A stretch of 64,000 nucleotides of DNA from Hypericum androsaemum (GCA_963995505.1 OZ023182.1:18679619-18743618), one strand, 5' to 3'. Shown: positions 1 through 11,070, counted from the stretch's first letter. A program made the numbers and translations. The notes: generated by a model from the sequence alone, not told the origin.

Positions 1-213
1 TATGCGATGCGATGCGGAACAGGATAATTCTTTAAGCATAGACTTTAAGAAATTACAACATGAAGATAAGCTTTAAAACTAGTAACAGAGATAAGCAATA
101 AACAATAAGGAGGGAGAGGATTACAGTGGAAGTCTGGAGAGAGGAGCGGAGCTCTGGTGACTATGGGCAACTATCCAACTAAAATACACTCTGCTTGATA
201 ACAATAAGGAGGG

Positions 214-416
214 TTCTATATATAGGGGGGGGGGGGGGGCGAAGTGGCGTTGAGGCAGGAGGAATCTTTCCTGTTTGCCTGCTGTCTGCTTTGTGCTTTC
301 GGTGGCTGGGATCTACCTCGTGTGTTGCTTCTTCTTGTGACTGCTTTTCGGTGGCTGGGGTCCACCTCGTGCGTTGATTCGTCTTGTGACTATCTTTCGG
401 TGGCTGGGGTCCACCT
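214..416 (-). promoter_or_regulatory. Probable pararetroviral promoter: TATA box plus 49-bp upstream repeats
   Basis: On the minus strand a TATA-like palindrome lies at 216-225, next to a run of 15 G (225-239 on the plus strand). Upstream in the sense of minus-strand transcription, a unit with core GGTGGCTGGGG recurs at 301, 350 and 399, a 49-bp period over about 2.5 copies. A 14-bp motif (AACAATAAGGAGGG) occurs at 101-114 and 200-213, the second copy abutting the TATA. The site lies downstream of the last ORF and before the primer site on the circular map, where caulimovirids keep their pregenomic RNA promoter. Promoter activity is inferred. Confidence 0.55.
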
Positions 417-560
417 TTGTTATGGCAGGAATAAATCCTGTGAGTCCATGGGAAATACGTACAATGGTACGTATGATTTTGTTGTAGCCTTTGTGGTATG
501 AAGTCGTTGAAGCCGTTGTGGTATGAAGTCGTTGTGGTGAGAAGTCTTTGGAGAGTTTGT

Positions 561-1914
561 TCAGGGGAGGCCGAAGAAGCCGGCTCCATCATCTTCATCG
601 AGGGAGATGAAGGGCTCATCCTCGTCTTCTCCTTCCGTTGCGCAGGGCGATGAAGAGGCGTTGGAATGGGTCTTTGTTACTTGGCTCATTATGGCAAAGT
701 AATCCTTCTCTGTGCTGGCTGATGCCAGCATTGCCTGGATCTTCGCCTTCTGGGCCAGAAACTGTGCGATACTGTTGTCAATGGCGGTGTGCTTTGATTT
801 TCCGACGGCGTTGTCTTTGAACCACTTGAGAACTATCTCTGTGGTCAGTTTCTCTTCCGCTCGGAAGGCGTTCCACCATTTTACCTTGAAGCGGCGGACT
901 AACATATTGACATCAGTCCGATCGTCATAAGGGGTAAATTCATAGTGCCAGGTGCATACCAATGGAAGGTAGAACTTGGCGCAAAATAATAATAATGGGC
1001 CAAATGGCTTTTCAATGGCCGAAGGGTTGTAGCGGGCTTTGAAAAGGTTGTAGCATCCAAGAACGTCATCCGTAAGGATGGTTAAGGAACAACCATAATA
1101 ACTCCACCAGGTAAGGAACCATAATGGAAGATTGAGACAATCAAATGGCTGTCTGAAATAGAACAGCCATGTGTGAGTCATTTTAGCATTTTGGTTCAAG
1201 AAAGCATTGAACCAGGCATTTTGGTAGTCCCAGTAGCTGTATAGGGTGCTATGGGTGGTGTTTGGGGTCAGTGGTAGATGCTTTGGTTTGTGCAAGGGTT
1301 GTCCTTGTAAGGATGTCCATTGCGATGGATGTATGACTTTTGCAATTTGGCAGGTTGAGTAGGCTGGGGAGGCTTTATCTGTGTTGCTATAGAAGTGCCT
1401 GACTTTGATGGAGTCAGTATGTTCTAATATGGCAGCATAGTAGGCTTGTGTTTTGGCTATGTCTGAGGGGATAGAGTGTTGGCCAGGAGGGAAAGTTCTT
1501 GCTGCGGCAATAGTTGGGTCGTTTTGGTTGTAATCTCGTTCAACAAACACAAGAGATTAGGTTTGGGGTTTGTGGTAATAAACAGCTCTTGGTTGGTTAC
1601 GGGGAAGAGGTTGGGTTTGAGAAACGATTGTATGGCTAACGTTAGGGGAGGTCATTTGGGTGTTGGTTGTTGGGGCTTGGGATTCTGGGGAGGCGTTGGA
1701 AGACCTCAACAAATTCAGTCGGGTAAACTGGATTGTTTTGGAGTTCAAGTAACCATTTTTGCACTTCAGTGCTGCTTTCGGATCCCCTGCGAAGGGCAAG
1801 GGGAAGTTCTTTATGTTCGTCATCTTCAGTAATAGCGGCCCAAGTTCGGGCTGGCTTTGAGGAGGATGAGGCAATACTTTTGGCTTTGCTCCCTTGGGAG
1901 CTTTCTGGTGGCAT
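561..1914 (-). pseudogene. Pararetrovirus second ORF (function unknown), broken
   Basis: An ATG at 1914 follows the polyprotein stop (1921-1923) by a few bases. The reading frame runs to about 1642, then the similarly composed continuation is found in another frame, so a frameshift lies near 1640-1690. A TAA at 1557-1559 interrupts that second frame, which then stays open for about 330 codons to 561. The long part is rich in Trp, Tyr and Phe and ends in an acidic tail with a DEDDG stretch. I recognise no enzymatic motif. Known context: florendoviruses have a downstream ORF of unknown function in this position. Assignment rests on position, not on a domain match. Confidence 0.6.
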
Positions 1915-1920
1915 AACCGG

Positions 1921-3480
1921 CTACCTATTTGTCAAAAACTCTCGCGTTAGGAAATCAGGTAGGGAATTGCTTTCTCCTTTAATGTATTCAATGTCAAAAT
2001 CAAAAATACTTAAAATAGCTTGCCAGCGAGCAAATATGTGCTTGGAGGCAATATTTTGAACATCTTTTTGAAGAATATCTTTAGCCGCTTGGGCATCTAT
2101 ACGTAATAAAAACTTTTGGTTTAAAAGATCACTTTGAAACTTTGTAATACATAATACAATGCTCAAAATTTCTTTTTTGATTGTTGGATACTTGCGCTGA
2201 GTATCATTCCAATGTGCTGAAGTGAATGATATGATATGTTCATGATCATGGGGGCGTTGTTTCAATATGCCACCGTAACCTAAATCTGAGGCATCAGTTT
2301 CAACTATCTTGAAAGCAGATGGATCAGCTAAATGTAAACAAGGAATGCTTTGAACTTGACTTTTAATGCGTTGGATTATACTAGTATGAATATCTGTCCA
2401 TGGCGTAGGGTTCTTTTTAAGCCGATCATGTAAAGGTTTTATGATGCGGTTGATGTTGGGAAAGAATTCTAAAACATAGTTTAGAGATCCAAGAAAATGT
2501 TGGAGTTGAGTTTTGTCCAAGATTTTGTCAGGAAATTTGGACGCAAAAGTAATGGAGCGTTCGATTGGGGTAATCGTCCCTTGGTGGATGTAATGACCAA
2601 GAAAACGAATTCTTGTTTGGAACAAAACGATTTTGTTTTGGGACAAAACAAGACCATTTTTCTTTACGACATTATAAAAAGCATGTAAATGTTTGAAATG
2701 TTGTTCAATTGATTGGGAATGGATCAAAACGTCGTCAATATAAACTATGCAGAATGATGAAAATGATGCAAATATGTCATTCATGACGTTTTGAAATTCG
2801 CTTGGGGCATTTTTTAAACCGAATGGCATAACGTTCCATTCATACTGGCCAAAAGGAACAGTGAATGCAGTCTTATACCGATCCTTTGGATGAATCTGTA
2901 TTTGCCAAAATCCCGATTTCATATCAAATTTTGAAAAGATGAAAGAGTTATGAAGGCGATTGAGTAAGTCTTTTTTGTTGGGAATTGGATACCGAATCCA
3001 TTGTAAAACAGCGTTCAAAGGTTTGTAATTGATAACGAGGCGAGGAACACCTCTTTCAATTTCAGAGTTTTTAACAACATAAAATGCTGCGCAACTCCAA
3101 GGTGATTTTGATTTAGAAATCAAACCCTTGTTTTCTAAATCATTGATTTCTTTTCTACAAAATTCAACCATTTCAAAGTTCATTTGAATTGGTCGGGCTT
3201 TTGTAGGGATTTGGCATTCTGAAAACGTTGATTCATAGGGAAGTTCAACCACGTGCTTCTTGCGATCCCAGAAAGCAGTAGGCAAATCAGAACACAAATT
3301 AGTTTGAAGTTTATTTTTAAAACAATCAATTTGGTTTTGAAGAGCGAGATCTTCAAGTTGTGTTGAAATTCTTTGCAAATGAATATGATGTTTTGTGTCA
3401 ATAAGATCATGTTCTTTAGAAGAAATTAATGAGTTTATGTGATGTTGTTTTAATAAGTGCAATTCTCGTGTTGTTGGTTT
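1921..3480 (-). pseudogene. Pararetrovirus reverse transcriptase-RNase H region
   Basis: This open frame of about 515 codons covers the RT and RNase H parts of the polyprotein. The RT has the FDMKSGFWQI block, the MPFGLKNAP block and the YIDD catalytic motif. RNase H follows with all four acidic positions visible: TDAS, KKEIL, RIDAQ and a late LPDFL. Together they copy pregenomic RNA to DNA and remove the template. There is no ATG near the start: the frame continues from the protease region and is separated from it by one TAA at 3481-3483. No stop or frameshift is seen inside. Close to 2825-2959 is the source of the inverted fragment at 7869-8003. Confidence 0.9.
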
Positions 3481-4735
3481 TTATAAAAACGGGAAAAACA
3501 ATGTTTTGGAAGTTGGTTTTTTAATTTTAAAAATAATGCCATCATGGTTAACTGTGTAAGGGGTGATTAAGTTGATAAAAGGTGTTCCAATAATGACAGT
3601 ATGGTTCATATTGGAAAGGAGTAAAAATGTAGTTTTGATGCAAGTGTCATTGTTTTTGATAAAAGCGTCAGTTTTCTGTGTGATCAACATTTTTGAATTG
3701 TTGGCAGCAGAAAGTTTTTCATGTGTACAATGTAGAAAGCGTTTAGGCACTAAACCATCTTTGATGCAATTTAAATCAGCACCCGTATCAAATAAAGCAA
3801 TAGTATTAAGTTGGAAATCATCAGAAAATTTGATAATAAGTTTAATGAGGTACTTTCGAGAAGTGACCTGTTTCAAAACATGTAAAAATTCATTGGAATC
3901 AGGTTGAAGCGGGAAATCATCATCTGAGTCGCTGGAGTTTGGATCGATAGGCTGTTTGGTTAAAAGGTTTTGGAGGACAGTACTTGTTTTCTGTTGCTGT
4001 AAACGTAAATCTTTGAGCTCAGTTTTAATGAGCTTGATTTCCGTTTGTAGCTCTGGAATGCTGGGAATATTAGACTTCTGAACTTGCTTCTTTTGAAGGA
4101 TGCGAGTCAGATCATAAGTCTTTGGAGGGATGGTGATGGAAGTTGAAGGGCCTTCATCAACACTGTTAAGTATTTTAGATAAATAGTCCTTGCGTTTGGT
4201 GGGATCTTCGATTTCATTTGCCATGGCGAGTAAAAACTCTTGGTCTTTAGTCAAAACACATATACTGTGTTCCGAATCAGACGAAGATGAAGAATGGATA
4301 AGTTCATCTAATTGGTCAGAGTCTTCCGAGACTGAGTCAGGGTCGGAAGAAGAATCGTTAATCAGAAGGGCGGATATTTGGGCAATAATATCAGGATCAA
4401 TGTTTAAGGCATGAAGTTTTGTGTGTATGCGACAGTGCCGGGCGATGTGTCCTTTTTTGCCACACTTGTGATAAATAGTATCCTTGAAGCGGTCATCCGT
4501 TGGCGGACGATCACGTCTATAGGACTTCTTTTTGTCGTTGTCTGGAAAATGTCTTGAAAAGTGTTTTTTGAGGTGAGAGTCCTTATTACGCTTGTCAGGT
4601 CGTTTGTAATAGGAAGATCTTTTATGATGAGAAGGCTTGGATGAGGAAGGGCAATTGCAATTCTTGGAATCAGGAACTCGAGAAATATCAAACTGTTGAC
4701 AAAACGATCCAAGTTCTTGTTCGTTTGCCTTAACT
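3481..4735 (-). pseudogene. Zinc-knuckle end of coat protein plus aspartic protease
   Basis: One minus-strand frame runs from roughly 4735 down to a TAA at 3481-3483. Its first part is the basic coat-protein tail (Lys/Arg/Ser rich) with a zinc knuckle at about 4430-4475 reading YHKCGKKGHIARHC. The position expected to be the first Cys is Tyr (TAT), a one-base change. An acidic Ser/Asp stretch follows, then a protease region with the active-site FDTGAD at about 3800. Caulimovirid proteases process the polyprotein. The upstream limit is approximate because the coat protein changes frame near 4700-4735. The terminating TAA separates it from the RT. Confidence 0.8.
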
Positions 4736-6056
4736 CACGCTTGATATTTTTTTGTAACTTTAAATCTTGACAGATTTGGAGTCCCTGTTGTTGTGTTATG
4801 CTGATGAGCTCACCATAGGTAAGTGCTGCATAGTTAATAGGGGTTCCATGGGAGGCTTTAAGAGTTCGTCTGACCTTTTCACCTAGCATGAACGGAAGAC
4901 CATCAATGAGCTTTTCTTTCCAGAAAGGCTGATTTGAATCTTCGCGAAGCATTACCCTGGTGAGGAAGGTGTTTTTATAATGCTGAAAATCACTCAACTT
5001 GTGACATTTCAAGTTGGAGAGAAGTTCGGCATTTTTATCTTTAAGGTGAGACGAATCACCGATGAAATGAAGTGATATGGCAAAGATAAGAGATGAAACC
5101 GCATCTTGGATCGGTTCATTGTTAGGTGAAAGAACTAACGAATGGTTCTCATCACGTTGAAGGCTTTCTAGGATTTCTTTTTGTTGAGTCTCAGTGAGGT
5201 AATAGTCCCACCAACCTTTCAGTTGGCCGGAGAATCCCGAAATGAGAATCTCAGCAATGGATTTGTCAGATATGGTCGTCTGGGTTTTGTAGGCGTTGGC
5301 GGCCATGGTCATTTGTTGGAGTAAACTGAGAATGTTATACTCTGTCATGGCATCAATGTTCCATTCGTAAATGGAATTAGCATTGAACTTAGCCTGGTTT
5401 AGGGTACTGGGCTTTTGTTCTATGGCAATGTCTGGACCCGGAACAGGGATGGACTGTTGGGGCCAGTGAAGACGATGGATCATGGGGGTGATAGATGAGG
5501 AAGATGATCGGTTGGATTCAGAATCGGAATCTTTGTCAAGGGTGTGGATGGTAATGGGTTGCGTGGGAGGAGTATCAGGGGCGATGAGAGGAGAGGGAGG
5601 GGTGAGATCAATACTGGATATTTGCCTTCGCAAAATATCAGCAAAATCTCTGTTCTCCTGGATTTGGCGTGTGGTTGTTTGGGAGACCTTAAAAGGTCTA
5701 AAAATGGGTTGTTGTGGTTTAGATACAGGTGGAGGGTCAGGAATAGACGATGATAGGTCTTGAGAAGATGGGAGATGTCCTTCAATGCGTTCCAGTTGTT
5801 TTCCTATAGTACTCAGGTGAGTATTACAGAAATTGTTCTGGGCAATTATACGTTTTGAATTTAAAAGGACGTCATCTGTTGGGGTCTTGTAGGGAGCGGC
5901 TTCTATGGGATTATTGGCAATATTGAGATTAATTTGTCTCAGAGGGGGGGTGAGGGGATGATATTGTTTCACCATTCGTGGTATCCCATTGTTCGCGATG
6001 ACGTTGGGCACGAGTGATGGGATTTGCAGTTTGGGTCTTGGAGTTATAACTGTCAA
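4404..6056 (-). pseudogene. Pararetrovirus coat-protein region, in a shifted frame
   Basis: A 550-codon open frame between the movement-protein and protease regions, in a different frame from both. It is Pro/Ser/Thr rich at its start, then carries the conserved core with a KGWWDYYL block near 5200. Near 4700-4735 the coat-like sequence passes to the neighbouring frame, which carries the zinc knuckle, so the last hundred codons here are out-of-frame reading. The entry shift from the movement-protein frame is at or next to a run of seven C (G on plus) at 5944-5950. Both shifts look like single small indels. Function: nucleocapsid assembly and RNA packaging. Confidence 0.75.
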
Positions 6057-7434
6057 TCATCTCTTGTATACAAGTAGGCATTAAGAATTGTTCGAACCAG
6101 TCAAAAAATAAGATCTGGCAACGATATTCTGTAATCCACTCATAATAAGAGGTTTGAACTCCATCACGTTCAGGTTTTAAAAAGTTCCGAAAGAACCATT
6201 TGACCTTTCTTTGGTTATGAGGGGCGTTGAAATCAGATCGGAGAAAATCCTTATCGATCTCGAAGGGGGCTTCAAGAACGTTAAGTTCATTCCGATATTG
6301 TTGATTTTCTGTGATTTGGCTTGGGGTAGGGGAAGAGGGAGGAGACTCTTCTTCCACAGGGGCTTTATTTTGTGTATAAACAGGGTGTGGGATTTTGGAT
6401 CTATAGTTGATATGGTGGAGTGTGGGGTTGGGTATATCTGATGTTGAGAACCTTGGTTTGTCAGGTAGGTGGATAACAGATGGGAGATGGTTGGGGGCTC
6501 TCATCGATGAAGATGTGCTTTCACAGCGAGAAAGGGAGGGGGTCCCTGTAAATCTCGAGCTCGTAGCACGATTGAACGATATTCCAACAGTACCACCAGA
6601 ATAACGGTTGATACGTGAAACATCATTACTGGGTTGGGCTTCAGGCATTTGAGTCTCAGATTGGTCTAAACCTTCTAAGATCCATTCGTCAGGAAGGGTT
6701 ACATCCTTCCATTGGATGGCTTTAGGAATGACAGTGTTAGCCCGAGTAAAGTCAGTTTGCAATAAAACGGTTTGTCCTTTGGTTGGTTGAAAACGATGCT
6801 TCGTTGCAAATGCAGAAATCATGGCTTTATAATGCACTTTAAAACTCAATGAGATGTTAACAGTGCCCTGCATGAGGGAGTAATTAAATGTTTTTAATTG
6901 AAGTGTTAAGGCATGCAGAATGTTTGGGTCTTTAAGAGATAAAGTAAGATTTGGATGGCAATCAAATGATAATGGAACACCGGCGAGGCTTGACTTGACG
7001 GAGCTCATTAAAGAATCTTTAAAACGCAGATGTCTAGCATCCCGGAGGATAGCTAGGATCGATGCATCCAATCTGGCCACAGTCAGGGGTATAATACCGA
7101 CCTGGACGAGTCCTATATGGATGAAATTAAAACCCTTTTTTAGATGATTTTGAAGAGAGGTTTTGGACAATAGTTGATAAGTCTCAATAGGTTTGGAAAC
7201 AGACATTGAGTGTTCTTCTTGTTTGATGACATAGTCATGTTTCAAAAATGAAATCTTTGGAATGTGATATATGTCATGTTTTGAAATTTTTGGCAATTTC
7301 CAATTATTGATGCAGCCTTTAAAATCCTCAATGATCAGTTCATTACTGTTTATTCGGCTTTGTTCGTTACTGGATTCAGCCAGATCACTCGTAGATGAGA
7401 TGCATGATGCATTACTACAAACAAACGGATCCAT
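5929..7434 (-). pseudogene. Pararetrovirus movement-protein region (polyprotein start)
   Basis: The first ATG of the long frame is at 7434, about 385 bases downstream of the primer site. The frame then stays open for some 500 codons to 5929. The segment around 6800-7130 (GLVQVGIIPLTV, then LSFDCHPNL and a QGTVNISLSF block) resembles the 30K-superfamily movement core of caulimovirids, which forms or modifies plasmodesmal tubules. The rest is low-complexity linker. The polyprotein leaves this frame at the C7 run 5944-5950, shortly before the local stop. No internal stop is present, so this is the best preserved part of the copy together with the RT. Confidence 0.8.
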
Positions 7435-7818
7435 GACAGATGAGAGGTACAATATGCAAATACAGGGAAGTAATCAACACAAAGCCACGGTCTCACTGCC
7501 CCTCCAGGGTCTTACGGCCTACTACCATGCTGATCTAACCCTTCAGATGCAATATGCAACCCTAACCAGCCATGAAGGCGGAGATCTATAGTGGATGCAA
7601 GATGGAGCTGTACTGCAATAGTGAAAATGGCGTTGCTACAGTAAGTCACTATTCCTATGAACAGTAACAATGATGAATGAGCAATTAAAGTCCGATCAAT
7701 AGCAAAACTGTTGATTACCAAGAGGCACCAGGGAGTTTTAACCCTTTAGGATCCACAAGGGATGCGAGGACAGTCCAATTTGGAGACACCTCTCAACAGT
7801 TATACTAGAGATATATAT
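7435..7818 (-). other. Pararetrovirus leader between primer site and first ORF
   Basis: About 385 bases between the tRNA-Met site and the movement-protein ATG. A reading frame on the plus strand here is a shadow. A GATG-rich stretch at 7380-7435 precedes the ATG. No structured element was recognised by eye. Confidence 0.5.
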
Positions 7819-7831
7819 GGCTCTGATACCA
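7819..7831 (-). other. Primer binding site for plant initiator tRNA-Met
   Basis: The minus strand reads TGGTATCAGAGCC, complementary to the 3' end of plant initiator tRNA-Met. This is the minus-strand DNA primer site used by caulimovirids and many copia elements. It fixes the orientation and the conventional map zero of the viral genome. Confidence 0.9.
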
Positions 7832-7832
7832 A

Positions 7833-7868
7833 TATGCGATGCGATGCGGAACAGGATAATTCTTTAAG
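7833..7868 (-). repeat. 36-bp terminal redundancy of the viral unit
   Basis: Identical to 1-36 at an offset of 7832 bases, starting TATGCGATGCGATGCGG. After the repeat the two sites diverge completely (CATAGAC at 37; TCGCCTT at 7869). The copy is therefore slightly longer than one genome. Sequence left of position 1 is outside the window and may continue the next unit. Confidence 0.9.
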
Positions 7869-8003
7869 TCGCCTTCATAACTCTTTCATCTTTTCAAAAT
7901 TTGATATGAAATCGGGATTTTGGCAAATACAGATTCATCCAAAGGATCGGTATAAGACTGGATTCACTGTTCCTTTTGGCCAGTATGAATGGAATGTTAT
8001 GCC
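7869..8003 (+). pseudogene. Inverted 135-bp fragment of the viral RT
   Basis: Reverse complement of 2825-2959 with one base difference seen (GGATTC versus GCATTC). It encodes the start of the RT palm in the opposite orientation to the main copy. It abuts the terminal redundancy and ends just before unrelated host sequence with a TA palindrome. It marks the rearranged right junction of the integration. Confidence 0.9.
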
Positions 8004-8020
8004 AGTCGTTAAAGTTACAG

Positions 8021-8072
8021 AAAAAATTGCCAAAAAATATATATATATATATATATTTTTTGGCAATTTTTT
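8021..8072. repeat. Perfect 52-bp palindrome around a TA microsatellite
   Basis: The arms AAAAAATTGCCA and TGGCAATTTTTT flank a run of alternating T and A, and the whole 52 bases are self-complementary. It sits 17 bases from the end of the viral junction. Endogenous caulimovirids are often reported beside TA repeats; whether this was the target is inference. Confidence 0.9.
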
Positions 8073-8196
8073 ATTTTTATTTGCCTGGTGAATTTGGGAA
8101 GCGGGAACTCATTTATTTCCGCAATAGAAATCAAAGATCCGATGAACACCGCGTATGAAACCCCGCCCCGTGTATCATTGGTGAAAATTTACCGGA

Positions 8197-8330
8197 AGGA
8201 TCTTGGCAGCCCTACTAATGCAGCAGTTGTCAGATACGACTGTTTTCTTATATTTATTTAATAGAAAAATACAATAAGTAAAAAATTGAAATGAAAGGGA
8301 TGTATATGAGGAGTTTGGAGTCATCAATTT
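8197..8330. repeat. Segment matching 54883-55018 in inverted orientation
   Basis: About 134 bases, nearly identical to the reverse complement of 54883-55018 (shared blocks include CTACTAATGCAGCAGTTGTC and AGGAGTTTGGAGTCATCAAT). It may be the outer end of the inverted duplication described at 9901-11707, or an independent dispersed repeat. The rest of 8073-8823 has short repeats around CGTATGTTGG (8430-8570) and nothing coding. Confidence 0.75.
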
Positions 8331-8823
8331 CGGGTATTTTGTCTACAAAGTGTTACTGTGTAGGTATATTACAAATATGGCATGCATATTTTTTTTTGGC
8401 GGATTTGGCGTCCACTTAGGACTACGGGTTAGAAACCCGTATGTTGGACCAAAATATGGATTTTTTACCGGTATTCAGCCAATATACGATTTTTTAACCA
8501 GTATCTAACATACGAATTTTTAATCGACATGCTGACAAGATACTGGTTAAAAATCCGTATGTTGGTCAAACCTAACATCAAATAGGTCTAGCCTTGTCGG
8601 CCAAATACCCTTCCTCTTATCCCAATGTGCATGGGTTCGAATTTTATCTTTGATAATATTAATTGTCATTTTTTTACTACCTAAAAAAGTATTATATAAA
8701 TAATAAAATTGTAATAATTTAACAAAGAAATCAAAGTAGTCAATTTGGTCTAAGGTACTACTTCAAATAAAAGATCATGGGTTTAATTCTTGAACTTAAT
8801 TTTTTTTGTAATTTGTTTCACTA

Positions 8824-9208
8824 ATCTACCTTAATTATATAGATAAAAAGTATTAGCAATTTTTTTTAATTTCATTTCACTAATTGTAATTATTAATTTA
8901 TCTTAATTATAATAGATAAAAAATAATATCAAGACAACATTTGAATATAATTTTCTCTTTGACGAGCATACATTTTTTAAAATTGTGATTCTGAGAATTA
9001 GAAGAGTAAAATATTGTTATAATATTATACAATCCAAAATTTTATATTAATATGATGAGCATGTGGATTCTTGACATTTATAAAAAAATTTACCTCAATT
9101 ATAATAGACAAAAAGTATTATCAATTTTTTTAATTTTGTTTCACTAATAGTAATCTCTAATTTATCTTAATTATAATAGATAAAAAGTGATATCAAGACA
9201 ACATTTGA
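8824..9208. repeat. Direct repeat pair, about 120 bp each
   Basis: Units at about 8824-8945 and 9090-9208 share TTATCTTAATTATAATAGAT and ATCAAGACAACATTTGA in the same order. AT rich and non-coding. Between 9209 and 9900 I see only AT-rich sequence, a short AATAAT run near 9350 and no gene. Confidence 0.7.
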
Positions 9209-10195
9209 TAAGTACATAGGGCATAACAGATGTTATTTCTGCACCATAAATCTAGTTTGTACGATAAGTACATTGCCAAAAGGCAATGAAATCTTAAATC
9301 TATCATTTAATTTTTAGGACCGATAAGGAACACACGGTATATGAAGTTCAATAATAATAATAATAAAGCTATATCCAAAAGGATTGAAACGAACATGGCT
9401 TCAAATATGTGGAGCACAATAGATATATACGCCATAAGCTAGGTTAGACTCGACTCTAATCGAGTACTTATACTATTATGAACATTGTCAAAAATCAAAG
9501 AACTCCTATTTATATAAAACAAACTCACTGAACTAAACAATAAAAATATAGAAAAAAGTTTAATTTAATACCTTGTAGTATTGTCATTTAACACATGAGT
9601 ATCATATAGTTTAAAATGCATTAATTAAATCAAATCTTTTATAATTAGTTTCACTTAGAGACCTCGAATAACCACCTAGACAACCACATCAAAATTCCCA
9701 TGATGTGGCTGGCCATCATAAATTTCTTTAAAACAAAGTGCATTTTGGGAAAAAAATCAGAATAGTTTATTATTTTCAAAACACCATTCTCTCTCCTCCC
9801 TCCATCTCTCTTCCCCATCCAGATAAGACTGGCTCACTTGCCACACTCTCTCGCTTCGGTTCCGTCCTCCCATGGCATCATCACTAACTAGCTATAACTA
9901 TCACAACAACAAAGAATTCACCTTTTGCTTCCCAAGACAAACAAAGATATTCCCTTGTCCCGCCTCCAACAAGGCCCACTAAAATCTAACTCCAACCTAG
10001 TTGCCACTTAGACCTGGAAATCTTTTCGGGCCTGGCCGGGGTCCGGATCCGGCCCATCCATGGGTCATTGTCTATATAGTCTGTGATCTCTAGTATCAGG
10101 AGTCGGGGTAGACGGACCGGTGAGGCTAGTTCGAGATCCAGTCCGGTTGGGATTGGTTAGTAGAAAAAAGGGTTGGATGCAGGAACTATTTTTCA

Positions 10196-11070
10196 GGTTT
10201 TTTGCCCAAAATAGTAATACAGTACAATTTTTTTACCATTTTGGTGTTACTATTGAAAAAATTTCGGATATGGTGTTTCTCTCTCCTCATATCGAAATTT
10301 TTTTCGACCTCGGACCAAAATCAAAAATTTTTTTTGACTTTCATTATTGAAGAAATCTTTTCGACCTGGGACCAAAATCAAAAATATTTTTTGACCTGGG
10401 ACCATTACTGTACTGAAATAGATAGTGAAAGCGTACTGTAGCACCATTTTTCACCCACAAAAATTTTTCTGGGAACTCACAAAAAAATCAAAAAATCTAA
10501 CAAAGATAATGAAAGTGTTAAAGTGAGGAAAAAAATTTCAAAAATAGATGAAGAATCTATCACCCATTTTTTGAGTTTTTTAGATTTTTATTATTTTAAC
10601 AAAAATAATGGTGCTACAGTATGCTTCCATTTTTCTAAAAAACTCAAAAAATTAGTCTTAGATTCTTCTTATATTTTTGAAAAATTTTGTACTGTAGCAC
10701 CATTATTTTTGTTAAAATGATAAAAAAATCTTAAAAACTCAAAAAATGGGTGATAGATTCTTCTTCTATTTTTAAAAAAAAATTCATCACTTTAACAATT
10801 TCATTATCTTTGTTAGATTTTTCAATAATTTTGTGGGTGAAAAATGGTGCTACAGTAAGTTTTTACTATCTACTACAGTACAATAATGGTCCGAGGTCAA
10901 AAAATAATTTTGATTTTGGTCCCAGGTCGAAAAGATTTCTTCGATAATGAAAGTCAAAATTTTAAAAAAAATTTATCTGAGGAGAGAGAACACCATATTC
11001 AAAAAAATTTCAATAATAATACTAAAATGGTAAAAAAGTTATACTGTAGCACCATTTTGGACAAAAATCC
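10196..11070. mobile_element. Foldback Mutator-type MITE, 875 bp, 9-bp target duplication
   Basis: The ends are GGTTTTTTGCCCAAAAT and, reversed, GGATTTTTGTCCAAAAT. Perfect 9-bp duplications (TATTTTTCA) lie at 10187-10195 and 11071-11079. The two halves (about 10196-10611 and 10680-11070) are long imperfect inverted repeats with a short centre near 10645, each carrying CTGTAGCACC and GACC-GGGACC blocks. The matching place in the inverted partner arm (50219-50227) is uninterrupted. No transposase is encoded. A 9-bp duplication with long inverted termini indicates mobilisation by a Mutator-like transposase. Confidence 0.9.

Larger units (their letters stand above)
1..8003 (-). mobile_element. 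Endogenous caulimovirid (florendovirus-like) copy
   Basis: The minus strand carries, in order, a plant initiator tRNA-Met primer site (7819-7831), a leader, a 30K-type movement-protein region, a coat-protein region with zinc knuckle, an aspartic protease (DTG), a reverse transcriptase (YIDD), RNase H, and a separate downstream ORF. No integrase and no LTRs are present, which excludes Ty3/gypsy. Established knowledge: a polyprotein in this order plus a second ORF of unknown function is the florendovirus plan (Caulimoviridae); petuviruses are close but lack the second ORF. Positions 1-36 repeat at 7833-7868, giving a 7832-bp unit, a plausible circular genome size. The copy is broken by two frameshifts and one stop in the polyprotein and by one frameshift and one stop in the second ORF. 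Genus assignment is inference. Confidence 0.88.

Noticed and set aside
1..8003. Ty3/gypsy retrotransposon
   Set aside because: No integrase, no LTRs, a movement-protein region before the coat region and circular redundancy favour a caulimovirid.
7762..8091. Plus-strand RT gene
   Set aside because: Only 135 bases derive from the RT, an inverted copy of the viral sequence; flanking codons are junction sequence.
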